Shown piece after piece: positions 46,554 through 57,080 of a stretch of 64,000 nucleotides of DNA. The notes under the pieces are model-generated. The model was not told where the DNA came from. It made no database searches and worked only from the letters and a program-made list of their open reading frames with translations. Location of the stretch: the NCBI GenBank assembly GCA_018806985.1, contig JADANN010000462.1, positions 434,001 through 498,000 of the forward strand, written 5' to 3'. The translations under genes were made by a program, and so were the position numbers. The DNA comes from Angiostrongylus vasorum. Its lineage: Eukaryota; Nematoda; Chromadorea; Rhabditida; Metastrongylidae. Within the stretch, counting starts at the first letter, position 1. Each line of letters starts with the position of its first letter.

Positions 46554-46826
46554 TTACCACTTGGTTTTCGATACCGTTTTGTTATGTAGCCGCTTTCTGA
46601 AAGCTTTATTTGGATGTTGAAGAATGGAAGTCACTTTTTTTGTTGGCTTTTCTCGCATGGATTTTAAATAGTCCGACTGCCTACTTAACAGTTCAAAGCA
46701 CTCATCAATTTGTTCCTGTGTGGAACGGACGATGAAGCAGTGACCTATACATCGATAGTAGAGTAAAGGTCGGCGATCAAGAACTGGTGCTTCAATCTTA
46801 GACATAAAAGCGATGGCAAAGTCCAT
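46554..46826 (-). pseudogene. Penelope reverse transcriptase fragment
   Basis: A 90-codon open stretch aligns with 4380-4650: the AFMSKIEAPV block, YYRCIGHCFIV (catalytic YIDD replaced), DECFELLSRQSDYLK and HPNKAFRKRL. The two Asp to Gly-His changes remove the catalytic residues. Confidence 0.85.
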
Positions 46827-47385
46827 GGCCGGTCCTCTAATTTGTGCAAAATATCTTCCCTACCCTGTAAAGACTGAACAACTAAGACATTGTTTTAAGA
46901 GAGTCACTAGTTGTCGAATCGACAACCCATACATATTTATTTCCTTTCCATGTCTAGCAGCTAGAATGTAAAAAAGAAAGGCTTACATTTCGGAGTAATT
47001 CGACACATTAGTATAAATTGGCGTAACATCGAAGGATTCCTTTTCATGCGCGCTGTTTGGTTGTTGGTATTGGGTAGATGAGCTGATATGAATTTCAGCA
47101 AGGGCGTAAGGACAAGGTTCAGAAACCATGTTATTCTATCCGTTGGCCCCCTATACAACTGATGATTGGACCAGCTTTCAATGATATTGGATCGGTGAAG
47201 GCAAGATCATCAGCAGAGGTAAGCTCATGTGGTTTTAATAAGTAAGTATAGGACTGAACAAGTTGGATGGTCATTTTTGAGGTTAGAGATAACTGGACCT
47301 TCTAAACACGCTGCCTTTGTCGCGTTGACCCACTCCTTATTTAATCTTCGGTATTGATTTCTATACTACTTTTCAGAGACTGGTC

Positions 47386-47387
<2 letters not shown>

Positions 47388-47446
<59 letters not shown>
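47388..47446. repeat. GA microsatellite inside a Penelope copy
   Basis: About 59 bases of pure GA (minus strand TC, encoding Leu-Ser). The plus-orientation copy at 49661-49755 has a TC tract at the same point of the element. Confidence 0.95.
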
Positions 47447-47448
<2 letters not shown>

Positions 47449-47794
47449 CGTGGGGATGTTTCCCACTATTCTAACATCCCAGTGACTAGGAATAACTATA
47501 AATTCTTTACCTTTATTTCTAATAGATAGTTGAATAGACTTTTGATCCATTTGTTGCTCGTTTCTCGGTATTGAATTCTAATCCCTTCTCAGATGATGGA
47601 GGTAAAGAGGAGCATATTTAAGATGCCTTTTCGCTATCTCAACATCTAACTGATGAGGAATTCGGATTGTTCAATGTTTTTTAGCTTCATCAGTTCTCGG
47701 ACCTCCCGCATACCACGTTTTTGCACATCTGTGAGGTTGTAGCGATATGTCTTCGTGCGATTGTCAATAAGGACACTTAGATACTTGGACACTT

Positions 47795-48140
47795 GAACGG
47801 CCTGTTCTCACTGGTTGTGCAGATCATAGCACATTCTCCATTTCACGGATGGAGTCCCGAGGTAAGCCTGGCCAAAATGTGCTTCAAGTCGTCACCACCA
47901 CAAGGAGTCGCAGCCCTTGTGGATCAGAGGGAGATTCGCCAAGATGCGACTAGTTTGGTACCGAGACGGTGGTGGGCCCTGGTGTCGGTTTACTCCTAGC
48001 TAGGCTTCCTGATGGAAACCGCGGACTCCTTCTCAGTTTGGGAGACCATGCAGTGGGGTGAATCTCCCCGCTGTACATCGCAGCCCGACACCCAGGAACA
48101 CCTCTCAGCCATGATGAGGAGGTAAACCGTTGGGATGGTC
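47795..48140 (+). repeat. Dispersed repeat family C inserted in a Penelope copy
   Basis: It matches the reverse complement of 17140-17510: CACCACAAGGAGTCGCAGCC, CTAGGCTTCCTGATGG, TCAGTTTGGGAGACC, GTACATCGCAGCCCGACACC and ATGATGAGGAGGTAAACCG. The ends of the match suggest a unit of about 340 bases. Confidence 0.65.
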
Positions 48141-48570
48141 ATTAGGGAACGTTCGTAAATATCGGAAACTTGATATCAACCTCATTATTTGGGTCTTGTT
48201 GTCTAAAGAGCGACTTTGGAAATGCCGGTAGTAGAAATGCCCCCTAGTTCTTGTTGTTAACCCCTATTTTGTGCTTCAACTCTAGCTTTGTGGCGGAGTC
48301 CATCTTGAAGTGCTTACAAACTTTATGCGACTGTACACAAGTATACCTTAGAAATGGGTTCAGATGGTGAGAAACTAGGGACCAATTCTATTTGATAGCG
48401 CGATCCATCATGGAGAGCAATACCTCCTAACACGGTAAGCCTTGAATTTTTAGCACATTAGTTATGCCACGGTGACACTTTTGATTTTCGTTAGCAGTGT
48501 TTCTATACCTTTTTGAAGCTGTGTTATGCGACTTACTCATAGGATGTTGGAACTTTCTCCGCAAAGTTAC

Positions 48571-48915
48571 TTAAGCATTAAGCTTAATAGAGTTGCAAAT
48601 CAACAGTGACCCACCCAATATTCTGCTGCAAAGGCGGTCCTCCAAATTGCTGAGCACAATGGTGTTCTTCGTTGTGCACTTGTTCAGCTGAGCGAACACC
48701 TTTTCCTGTTTATTTCGTAGACAGGCGTGTAGTAGTTGCATCTCGATGTGTGGTACTCGGTGGCTATCCTGTGGTAGTCCGCATACATCGTGTAGTTTCC
48801 TTCGTTTGATGAAGTTCGGAACGACTTGGTGTTGTACGCAGCGGCGAAGGAAGTGTACTGGCTGTCGAGCTAAGGCGATCTTCTGTTTTAGTGGCAGTGC
48901 TTCTGTACAAGTCAA
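48571..48915 (-). pseudogene. N-terminal Penelope frame
   Basis: A 114-codon open stretch, basic and His/Cys-rich, with HFLRRCVQHQVVPNFIKRR and a following Leu-rich helix. Basic N-terminal regions of this style precede the reverse transcriptase in Penelope-like proteins. Position upstream of the same-strand reverse transcriptase supports the call, but no catalytic motif is present, so it is less certain. Confidence 0.5.
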
Positions 48916-48950
48916 GAAGATTAGAGGGAATTATTTCATCCACTCCAAGG

Positions 48951-49439
48951 TTAATAGAAAGTCGAGCTTAGGAATTATTGTTTTCGGTGTTTGGAGAGTA
49001 ACCTTCGAACGAGAGTGGTAGCCAGCTCCATGTATGTTTGTAACAATATTCAGTGTAATATCTTGAACAAGTTAGGAGAAATTGTGAAGATCTGTCACGC
49101 CTACAAAAATCAAAGCAAAAGCCATCGATGCTCTCGTTTCAAGTAATAACTTTGAAATAATGTGTGCAGCAAAATCATGAAGAGTCACTGTGTTAGGAAG
49201 CATAGCAATTACAGAAGGCGCGCGAGTGATTGCTAGAATTGGGTCCGAGTTTTTAGCCTAGTCAACCCATTTCTAAAACAATTATGCGCAGGATCATGTG
49301 CGGCCTACATGAACTTCAAGATCAACTGCGTTGAAAGGCCAGACTAGAAAGGTTAAGTAACAAAAGACATAGAGGAGCGTATCCACCAATGCCTTTCCCC
49401 AGAGCCTTCATTAAGCGATGACAACGAAATATCGAAATT
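48951..49439. other. Unassigned spacer between head-to-head Penelope copies
   Basis: About 490 bases without a recognised element. It may be the 5' end of one of the two elements. Confidence 0.3.
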
Positions 49440-49660
49440 GACCTGGCCTTTTTTTAAATCTCGGACAAAGTTTTCCAAGGACTTAGTCACCATATGCATA
49501 GAAAATTAAGTTCTAACCTTAGACACGAACAAATACATGGTATGCGTCAGGTTAGACAGCTTGTAAATTCAAAGTCTATCCAACTGTCTATAAATGGTAA
49601 AGGTGAGAAATTTTTAGTTATTCCTAGTCAGTCGGGCGTTAGAATAGTGGAAAACATCAC

Positions 49661-49755
49661 GATGTCTCTCTCTCTTTTTCTCCGTCCCCCCTATCTCTCT
49701 TTCTCTCCCCTCTCCCTCTCTCTCTCCCCCCTCTCTCCCTCTCTCTCTCTCTCTA
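49661..49755. repeat. TC-rich microsatellite inside a Penelope copy
   Basis: Interrupted TC/CCTC tract of about 95 bases, encoding Leu-Ser runs in the frame. It sits at the element position equivalent to 47388-47446. Confidence 0.93.
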
Positions 49756-50596
49756 TCGACCAGCCTCTGAAAACCAGTATAGGAGTCAATACCGAAGATT
49801 AAATAGGGAGTGGATCAACACGGCGGAGGCAGCGTGTTTAGAAGCTTCAGTTATCTCTAACCTCAAAAATGACCATCCAACTTGTTCAGTCCTATAGTTA
49901 CTTATTAAAACCACATGAGCTTACCTCTACTGAGATCTTGCCTCTACCGATCCAATATCATTGAAGGCTGGACCAATCATTAGTTGTGAAGGTGGGCCAA
50001 CGCAGAGAATAGCATAGTTCCTAAACCCTATCCTTACCCAGTTGCTGAAATTCATACCAACTCGTCTACCTAATACCAAAATATTTCTAGATCACCTACG
50101 GTATGCGCAACCAAACAGCGCGCATTAATGGAGTCTTCGATCTTACATCACTTTTATACTAATGTGTCGAATTACTCCGCAATGCGAGCCATTCTCGCGC
50201 TAGTCATAGAACATGAAAACGAAATAAATATGCATGATTTGTCGATTCAACAACTAATGGCTTTTTTAAAACAGTGTCTTAGTTGTTCAATCTTTGCGGT
50301 GTAGAGAAGATATTATGCATAAATTACAGGAGTGGCTATGGAACATTTCAACCGCTTTTATGCCTAAGGTGGAAGATCCAGTTCTCGATCATCAACCCTA
50401 AGTCTGCTCTCAATGCATAGACGACTGCTTTATCGTATTTTCCACGCAAGAACAAACTGACGAGTACTTTGAATTGTTAAAGAGTATATAAAATTCACAC
50501 GGGGAAAACCAGCAGAGAACTGGTATCCATTCTTAAACATCCAAATAAAGCTTTCAGAAAGTGGGAATGTAGCAAAATGGTATCGTAAGCCAAGTA

Positions 50597-52169
50597 TAGC
50601 AGCTATTCCCAGAATAGTTTCTATTTTTCTTCTATATCTATTTCTATCTTTGTATGACTGTATGTTTCGGAAATAAGTGTCATATCCGTTTTTTCTCAAG
50701 TTACCTAGCAAATGTCGTAGAACGTAAATATCTTGGTCCCATCCTAAGGAACTTTGATCGCTGTAAACAGTATTGTCAAACCTATTCTTAGAATCTGAAC
50801 TTGTTGTTTGTTATTACTGTCCAAAAGTTATCGTGCGTACAATAACAAGATGAGAATGAGGATGCTGGCGAGAGCAGTCGTCTGCCAGCTTGACAATAGG
50901 ATTTTGAGAGGATATGGAGAGGTAGCCGACGGATGTTTTCGGTAATGATGCTGGACCTGTGCCAAATACCGCCTTCTCCGGAAACATACAAATAGCTTCG
51001 TGAATTGTTATCCTGGTTCGCGCCTGGCAGGGCTCGTTCGCTTTCTAGATCTGTACCGTATTGATCTCGTGTGTCACCAATGTAGATTATCGCAGTTGTT
51101 AAGTCATACTGCACATAGTCATTACTGTACATTGGACTCATCATATCATTATTGAATGACAGTTGCGAATTGTACGTTAACTTCGCATCATCATCACTAC
51201 GTCACGTTTCCCACCAGCTCAGTGTATCGTCATCATCATCCTGATCCTCATCCTAGTGTCACTGTTCATTGTTTATCAATTGATCTGCGGTGCGTTGTCA
51301 GTAGCGGCGGCTATACTAAAATGTGTTCTGTCTGCAACGCCATCGGTGGCATGTACCATTCCTCCCACACGGTACGCCATGCGTACAAAGCCGCTGAGCG
51401 GCCAACTTATGCTGTGTATTCTGTTAAGCCGCTATAGGCCTATCAGTTTCCAGCCATTATCATATTGGCCCTTGACTCTTAGGCAATGGTGGCACCCATC
51501 GATGCTCAAACTTCACGTTGCTTACATAGCGTTATCCACGACCAGCCGCCTGACTGTGTTCCGTAGATGACTCATCACTTACTGTCCTCATTGATCCACT
51601 AAAATGCACCTCATCGCTATAATGTTGAAATCTTAGCTCAGCCGGAAATACGGCCCATCTGTATCCCTCTCCGCCTCGGCATACTGTCTCCCTCTCCGCG
51701 TCAGCATACAGTCTCCTTCCTCCGCCCTCAGCATACTGTCTACCTCAGCCGCCGCGCCGAGCCGCGGATAGACGCGACGCGGCATTGCTCACGGCTAACC
51801 AACGGTTACTTCTTGGTAATTACTCATTATTATTATTAATGTAATTGTGTTAATTACTTATTAATGGTATAGTAATATTCGAATGCCATTATCTCGTTGT
51901 TAGCCTCACTTCACTACTAGCCTTAGCACCTCATAGCTTTAACTCACGTCATTCCTCTACCATTACTTCTCCATCGTTACTATTATGTTATTAATGTTGT
52001 ATTTGTGTATTAAAGGTTTAATTACCCAAGTTTGAGATATTGCTCTGTGACAACTACGAAAAGTCCCGCGTGGCGTCTTCTCACGAAGTCGAGCATTCTG
52101 CTAAAAGCTAGTGAATATTCGGTACCGAGTACTGACTCGAAGGCCTATTTTCCACTAGCAGCTACAATA
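50597..52169. mobile_element. Unclassified 1,573-base insertion with 7-base target duplication
   Basis: It is bounded by direct repeats CCAAGTA (50590-50596 and 52170-52176), and removing it restores the Penelope sequence. TAGCAGCTA occurs at both edges. The interior has no recognised transposase or reverse transcriptase. The part at 51280-52022 is shared with 58664-59352. It could be a non-autonomous element or a solo terminal repeat of an LTR element; the class is not determined. Confidence 0.7.
51280..52022 (+). repeat. Module shared with 58664-59352, copy 1
   Basis: It starts at TGATCTGCGGTGCG and ends at TTTAATTACCCAAGTTTG. Inside are CGCCATCGGTGGCATGTACC, CCATCGATGCTCAAACTTCA and CCATTATCTCGTTG. 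One frame reads CNAIGGMYHSSH in both copies. A TA-rich TATTAAAGG just before the end resembles a TATA-type or poly(A)-type signal. Confidence 0.75.
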
Positions 52170-52650
52170 CCAAGTAATGGAAGTATACTAGTTCACTACT
52201 TTTTCTCTCTTCTTTTACACATGAAAGAGCACTCATCAAAAATGTGTACCGTCCGGCTAGGCATATGGGCGCAGTAGAAGGGGAAAGGAAGGAATTGCTA
52301 AAGTAGGCAAAATTGCTATTTCCAATGCCTACAAAGCAAAAAGCCGCTCGGTTCAAAACAAAAGGCAGGGCTGTTCTACAAAATTATGTTGGAAACCTAA
52401 GCAAGATCCCTTTCAAACAATCCTTCATATCAAATGGAATAAGTTACGCCATTAAGAGATGCCTTAGAAAAATGGGTCTTGGAAGTTATGTGGCGCTTAC
52501 CGACCTCCCATCCAATAACCTACGCCGTCAGTCTGCAACCGCCTCTATGATCGTTTGTTCAGCACAGAAAACTGCGTAATCTGCCCTAACGAGAGAGACG
52601 GCATTGCATGAGTTCAGCTACAATATAGTTAATCTCATGCAAGACGTGCA

Positions 52651-52929
52651 GTGAAGATTACATTGGGGGAAACGAGTAGACCACTTTGTGTCCGCATGAA
52701 AGAACATCTAGAGGGCGCGTTTAAAATTAGCCAAAGTACTTGTCTAGATACAAATGAGGCGCAAAGGCACAATGGTAGTGATCTTGAAGTGGCTGTCCGA
52801 AATCTAACATCTGAATCAAAAGCATCAATGCGCAAAAGTCTTGACGCGTTTCTGATATGTTTCAAAAGTCCAAAGATGAGCTGGAAAAACTATCTGACCT
52901 GGGTGGGTCTTACTGGTCATCCCATGTGA
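52651..52929 (+). pseudogene. Penelope GIY-YIG C-terminal half
   Basis: Open for 92 codons. TLGETSRPLCVRMKEHLEG matches the YIG helix of the domain, followed by the conserved RHNGSDLEVAV block and the C-terminal Leu-rich end. The GIY strand lies just upstream (52610-52650) in another frame. Confidence 0.8.
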
Positions 52930-53056
52930 ACACTACACGGTTAGTCTCACTCGCAACAACGACATGAGTAGTTTTTTAAATGAAATGGCGTTCATTTATA
53001 TGTTAAGTCCTCTTTAGTACGTATTACCGAATTATAGAGCTATCGTTGCATAAAAT

Positions 53057-53100
53057 ACGTCCAGGCTCTGAGGAAGGAGAATTGAATTGGCCGAAACGTC
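53057..53100 (+). ncRNA. Hammerhead-like core, stem II altered
   Basis: ACGUC / CAGGCU / CUGAGGA / GGAGAAUUGAAUUGGCC / GAAACGUC. The cleavage triplet, core and stem III are intact. Stem II has a longer, poorly paired loop. Confidence 0.4.
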
Positions 53101-53170
53101 CCAAAGCAACAACAGTGACAACATTTAGTACCAACATGGCGTCAGCTCAAACAAGGCAGTTTGTAACAAT

Positions 53171-54295
53171 ATGTACATGTAATTCAATGAGTTCTGCCAA
53201 GGTTTATAGAAAGTTGGTTTTTTGAGTTTTTGGTGTTCAGTTGTTGACGCATTTCTTCTCACTTCGTATTGCAGTTCCACTTGCAGTTTGCGATTCTTAG
53301 TTGAGCTATGACTGAATATGTTATTTGTTCATCTTCTGATTTAATCATTTCGTCATACAAGTAGTTTTATCCTATAGTCAGTATTGATTCCTATTTTTCA
53401 GAATGTTTCTGCGCATTGATTTCACAAGGAGATTGGAAATTCTTCATTGGACTAGCCGATACATTCGGTGCACTTTTCGTTGTCTACTGCTGTTCTGGTA
53501 ACGTTTTGCGACATATTGCTGAAATTTCTGGCTATTCTAATTACTCTATTAATATTATTATTGTTCTGCTACTTATTCCACCTGTTCTTACGTTATTGTG
53601 TTCCATTTGCTATATTTGGTTGTAAAAGGCGTTCGATAGGTAGCAGCCTAAGAGACGGGCATACATGAGAGTTACCTGTGTTAATCCCTGTGTTCACAGG
53701 TCAAGGCAAGTTAAATTCACACGGAAATTGGATTCGCGATGTCTCGATATTGGTATTCTGTGAAAGGTGAAGGCAAAAGAAGGTTAAGATGATCCCCGTA
53801 TTCAATTGCATCCACGATTTCGGAAGAGTGTTTTAAAACCCAATTTATTTCTGTGTTCTACGCGGCAACAGTTTGTTTGAAAACTCATCTGCTTTGGAAT
53901 ACATTGCGTTTGTAGAAAAATGCGTTCTAAATACACCAGAAAACTGAGAACTTTAGCAAGAAAAACTGTCCTTATTGAACAAATCTGACTGAGTCATAAT
54001 AGGTGAACATGCTCTAATTCTAATTAATGATCCAGTCGCACATGACGTATCCCAACTGCATTGTGATAACGGACCCATAACGCCGATGCGCATGTAACAA
54101 TTAGCCTCCAAAACCACGCGGCAGCTGGGACTCCGAGCGAGTGATTTGGGCACACAGGGACCTAAAACGCATCGCACTGGGAGCTAGAACTTACACTTAC
54201 TGGCCGTATTATGGTTGTTAACATTCATGTTTTCGTTATTAATAAGCGGCCAGTAATGTTGGCAAAGGGAAAACTGAATTCCCAGACAAGCATGA
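53171..54295. other. No recognised gene
   Basis: A hydrophobic frame at 53416-53625 looks membrane-like but matches nothing and has no splice context I can confirm. Confidence 0.3.
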
Positions 54296-55160
54296 TGGAC
54301 AGAAGATGACTCTGTGCAGCTATGGTGAAAACACGGTGATAGAAGAATTCCAGGCACCTGTGGTGAAAACCACGATGATAGAGGAATTCCCTGTAGCTGC
54401 GGCGGAAATCACGATGCAGGAAGAATTTCCTACAGCCGTGGTCAAAATCACGGTGGTAGAAGAATTCCTTTCAGCTGTGGTGAAAAACATAGAAGAATAC
54501 CCTGTAGCTGTGGTGGAAAACACGTTGATAGGAGAATTGCCTGCAACTGAGGTGAAAAAACACGATGATAGGAGAATTTCCCTGCAGGTGTGGTGAGAAT
54601 CACGATGAAAGAAGAATTTCCTGCAGCTGTGATGAGAATTAGGATGATAGGGGAATTCCCCTGAAACTGCGGCGAAAATCACGATGAAGGAAGCATTTCC
54701 TGCAACTGTGGTGAGAATCACGATGAAAGGAGAATTTCCTGCAGCTGTGATGAGAATTACGATGATAGGAAAATTCCCTGCAACTGTGGTGAGAAACACG
54801 ATTATAGAAGAATTTCCTGCAGCTGTGATGAGAATTAGGGATGATAGGGGAATTCCCCTAAACTGCGGCGAAAATCGCGATGAAGGAAGCATTTCCTGCA
54901 GGTGTGAGAATCACGATGAAAGGAGAATTTCATGCAGCTGTGATGAGAATTACGATGATAGGAAAATTCCCTGCAACTGTGGTGAGAAACACGATTATAG
55001 AAGAATTTCCTGCAGCTGTGATGAGAATTAGGATGATAAAGGAGTTCCCTGCAGCTGCGTCGAAAATCACGATGAAAGAAGGACTTCCTGCAGTTGTGGT
55101 GAAAAACACGATGACAGAAGAATTGCCTGCGGTTGTGGTGAAAATGCTGTCTTTTTAGGG
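54296..55160 (+). repeat. 39-base minisatellite with coding-like units
   Basis: About 20 tandem units of 39 bases. A typical unit translates on the plus strand to 13 residues, MIEEFPAAVVKIT and close variants (MKGEFPAAVMRIT, MIGKFPATVVRNT). Single-base indels shift the frame between 54596, 54684 and 54880, so no frame spans the array. A higher-order repeat of about five units (about 195 bases) is seen at 54620-54840 versus 54815-55040. The opposite strand is also open from 54892 to 54320. Confidence 0.9.
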
Positions 55161-56525
55161 TATATCTGACACATTGTTCGTTGTCTGCTTTTGGATTTTT
55201 TACTCATTATATTAATACAGCAAACTGTATGAGATATTTCCGACGTTGTACAGTCGGCGGATAAATACATTATTACCGCCTTTAAGTGAATATGGGAGCA
55301 AAGGATTATTAGGCGTGTGGAACGGACTTACGTTGGGTTGATGTTTCGTTATTGTTTCCAAGTAGATAAGGTGTTATGCAAAGAAGTGTGACAGACAATT
55401 GCGTCGAGTTGACAAAGTATGTTGTTTGTCTCCCTTGTTCTTGTAGGTGGGCGTTGAAGAATCGAAATCCAAGACTGAGCGCTTCATTAGTGAAGCATAC
55501 CATTGGTTTAGCCAATTTGAGGAGCAATTTGACTTTCTCCAGCCGTGAAGAGAAGCTAATTATGCGGTTATACAAATCGGCACAATGAATTTTGTAGGTT
55601 CGTATCAATTTTTCACCAGGGACTGCTTTTTCTACATGCATTTTTATACGTTTACTATTGTGGAACTCAGTTGTAGAAAAGCATATCCAGTATCGTATCT
55701 GACCGTCATGCTCTGCAATGTTATGCGCAGCAGTTATTCTGTTTCTTAATGGTTCAACGTTTTTATCCTAAGTTTTGAGAATAAAGACCAGAGAGCGAAG
55801 AACAGAAGTTGGGCTCTGTAGACATTTGCGTTAGGGAACAATATGGATGTCTGTTACGTGGTTAGAAATGTAACTGTGCTTGAGACATCATGACTCGTAG
55901 AAATGGCCATTCAATTCGATGTGCTTGTTGGGGTACGAAATTAGTATTTAGAATACTATTCACCTAGCATAGTAAAGCAATACACGAACAGGAATCGTAA
56001 GTTAGTTGTCGATGTTAGGTTCTATTTTTATCGCTGTTTAAATAGAGCCATGAATACCGATCGCGTCTACTCAGAGGCTGATCTTAATGCTTTACAAGTG
56101 CACGGAATTCGGTTCGAATTCTACAATCTGAATTCTACAATCTTGCTTTGCATGGGACTATGAGGAAAGCAGACGATGTATGCTATGGGAGATTCTCATT
56201 ATCACCTGGAATCATCGACAAATGTCGGTAGTATATTCTGTATTACTCATTAATCAGTTACCCGTTAGGTGAACTAACATGAATTTTGCTACATCGCGCG
56301 CCCTTTGAAGTCGCAGTAATTTCCAGCCTTTTTTACTTCCCCATGTCAAAAGCTTCAACGAACGGTTCAAGGGTCGTGCTTTCAACTACGCCTGTAGGAT
56401 GTGAACATAGCAGTAATGGAAGTGATTCGTAATTTCTTCAAACAGTGGGATCGGAACGACTTAACATCAACAAGTTTGATATCCACCTCCTGAGAAGCAT
56501 TGATTATCATCTGTTGTCTCTATCA
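55161..56525. other. Mostly unassigned; possible Penelope N-terminal remnant
   Basis: Frames at 55376-55588 (plus) and 55641-55309 (minus) overlap. The plus frame (ALKNRNPRLSASLV..REEKLIMRLYK) is faintly like the N-terminal Penelope frame at 48915-48571. Another short plus frame at 55447-55548 follows an acceptor-like TTCTTGTAG. None is secure. Confidence 0.25.
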
Positions 56526-57080
56526 CTTGTCATCCCGTTAGTCCTGGAGTGACTCGAGCGGGCGATAGTAAACCCTCCATTTCTCTCTGTCGCTTGCAAG
56601 AGTAGCCTAGCGCGTTCTGCTCGCTGTAGGGAGTCGTTGAGCATCATATATTTCTTCTAGGGTCTTTGTGAAAAACTCCGACTATTGGATCGATGGTCTC
56701 CTTCCTATGCGTTTGACGTCTTGATGAATCCTGTCACTCTTTTCCTTTGTCCCTTGTCTATTAGTTGTCATTCAAATGAATTACATGTCCTGCCCATCTT
56801 ATCCTCGACAATTTGGCGTGTAGAACGGCGTCCTTAAATTTTTTTCTTCGTTGTTGCCGCAACGACTTGAATCCATTAGTGTGCAGCATCGCGCGGATGA
56901 TGTAACTACATCGCTTTTTTTGTGCACGATAGTCCTTGCTGCTGATATGAGCTGTCATCACCCGGCAGTTCTCCACGACGGCTTACGGTTCTTTGTTGAT
57001 TGGCATCTAATTGGTGTAGAGCATGGTAATAATTTTAATACGTTTTTTCTTTTCCATTATAATATTCACGTGATCCTCCT
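56526..57080 (-). mobile_element. RTE-type LINE 3' fragment, minus strand
   Basis: The minus frame reads LRQQRRKKFKDAVLHAKLSR and IRWAGHVIHLNDN (56976-56761), the RTE C-terminal region. The region 56530-56700 holds the terminal part (a DRERWRVYYRPL-type end in broken frame). It matches 7100-7350 and 36080-36340. Confidence 0.8.

Larger units (their letters stand above)
45540..48950 (-). mobile_element. Penelope-like retroelement, minus strand, longest copy
   Basis: Minus-strand Penelope-like element read from about 48950 down to 45540. It holds an N-terminal frame (48915-48571), a region with a GA-repeat insertion (47388-47446), reverse transcriptase pieces (46826-46554 with the AIAFMSK block; the YIDD motif has become CIGH), a linker, a GIY-YIG domain with C-terminal end (46110-45860), and a terminal repeat (45690-45560). 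A family C repeat is inserted at 47795-48140. Frames are broken, and the loss of YIDD shows it is inactive. Confidence 0.85.
49440..53170 (+). mobile_element. Penelope-like retroelement, plus strand, split by an insertion
   Basis: The upstream half (49440-50596) has the Lys/Ser-rich N-terminal part, a TC microsatellite and reverse-transcriptase remains. The downstream half (52170-53170) has the linker, the GIY-YIG domain (GETSRPLCVRMKEHL at 52662-52706), the C-terminal end and a terminal repeat. The halves join at CCAAGTA, present on both sides of a 1,573-base insertion (50597-52169). The element is inactive. Confidence 0.87.

Noticed and set aside
54320..54892. 190-codon minus-strand frame
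   Set aside because: It is the complement of the 39-base minisatellite; openness follows from the unit length being a multiple of three.
55447..55548. Short frame after TTCTTGTAG that looks like a terminal exon
   Set aside because: Only 33 codons, no partner exon and no homologue recognised. Kept as a note only.
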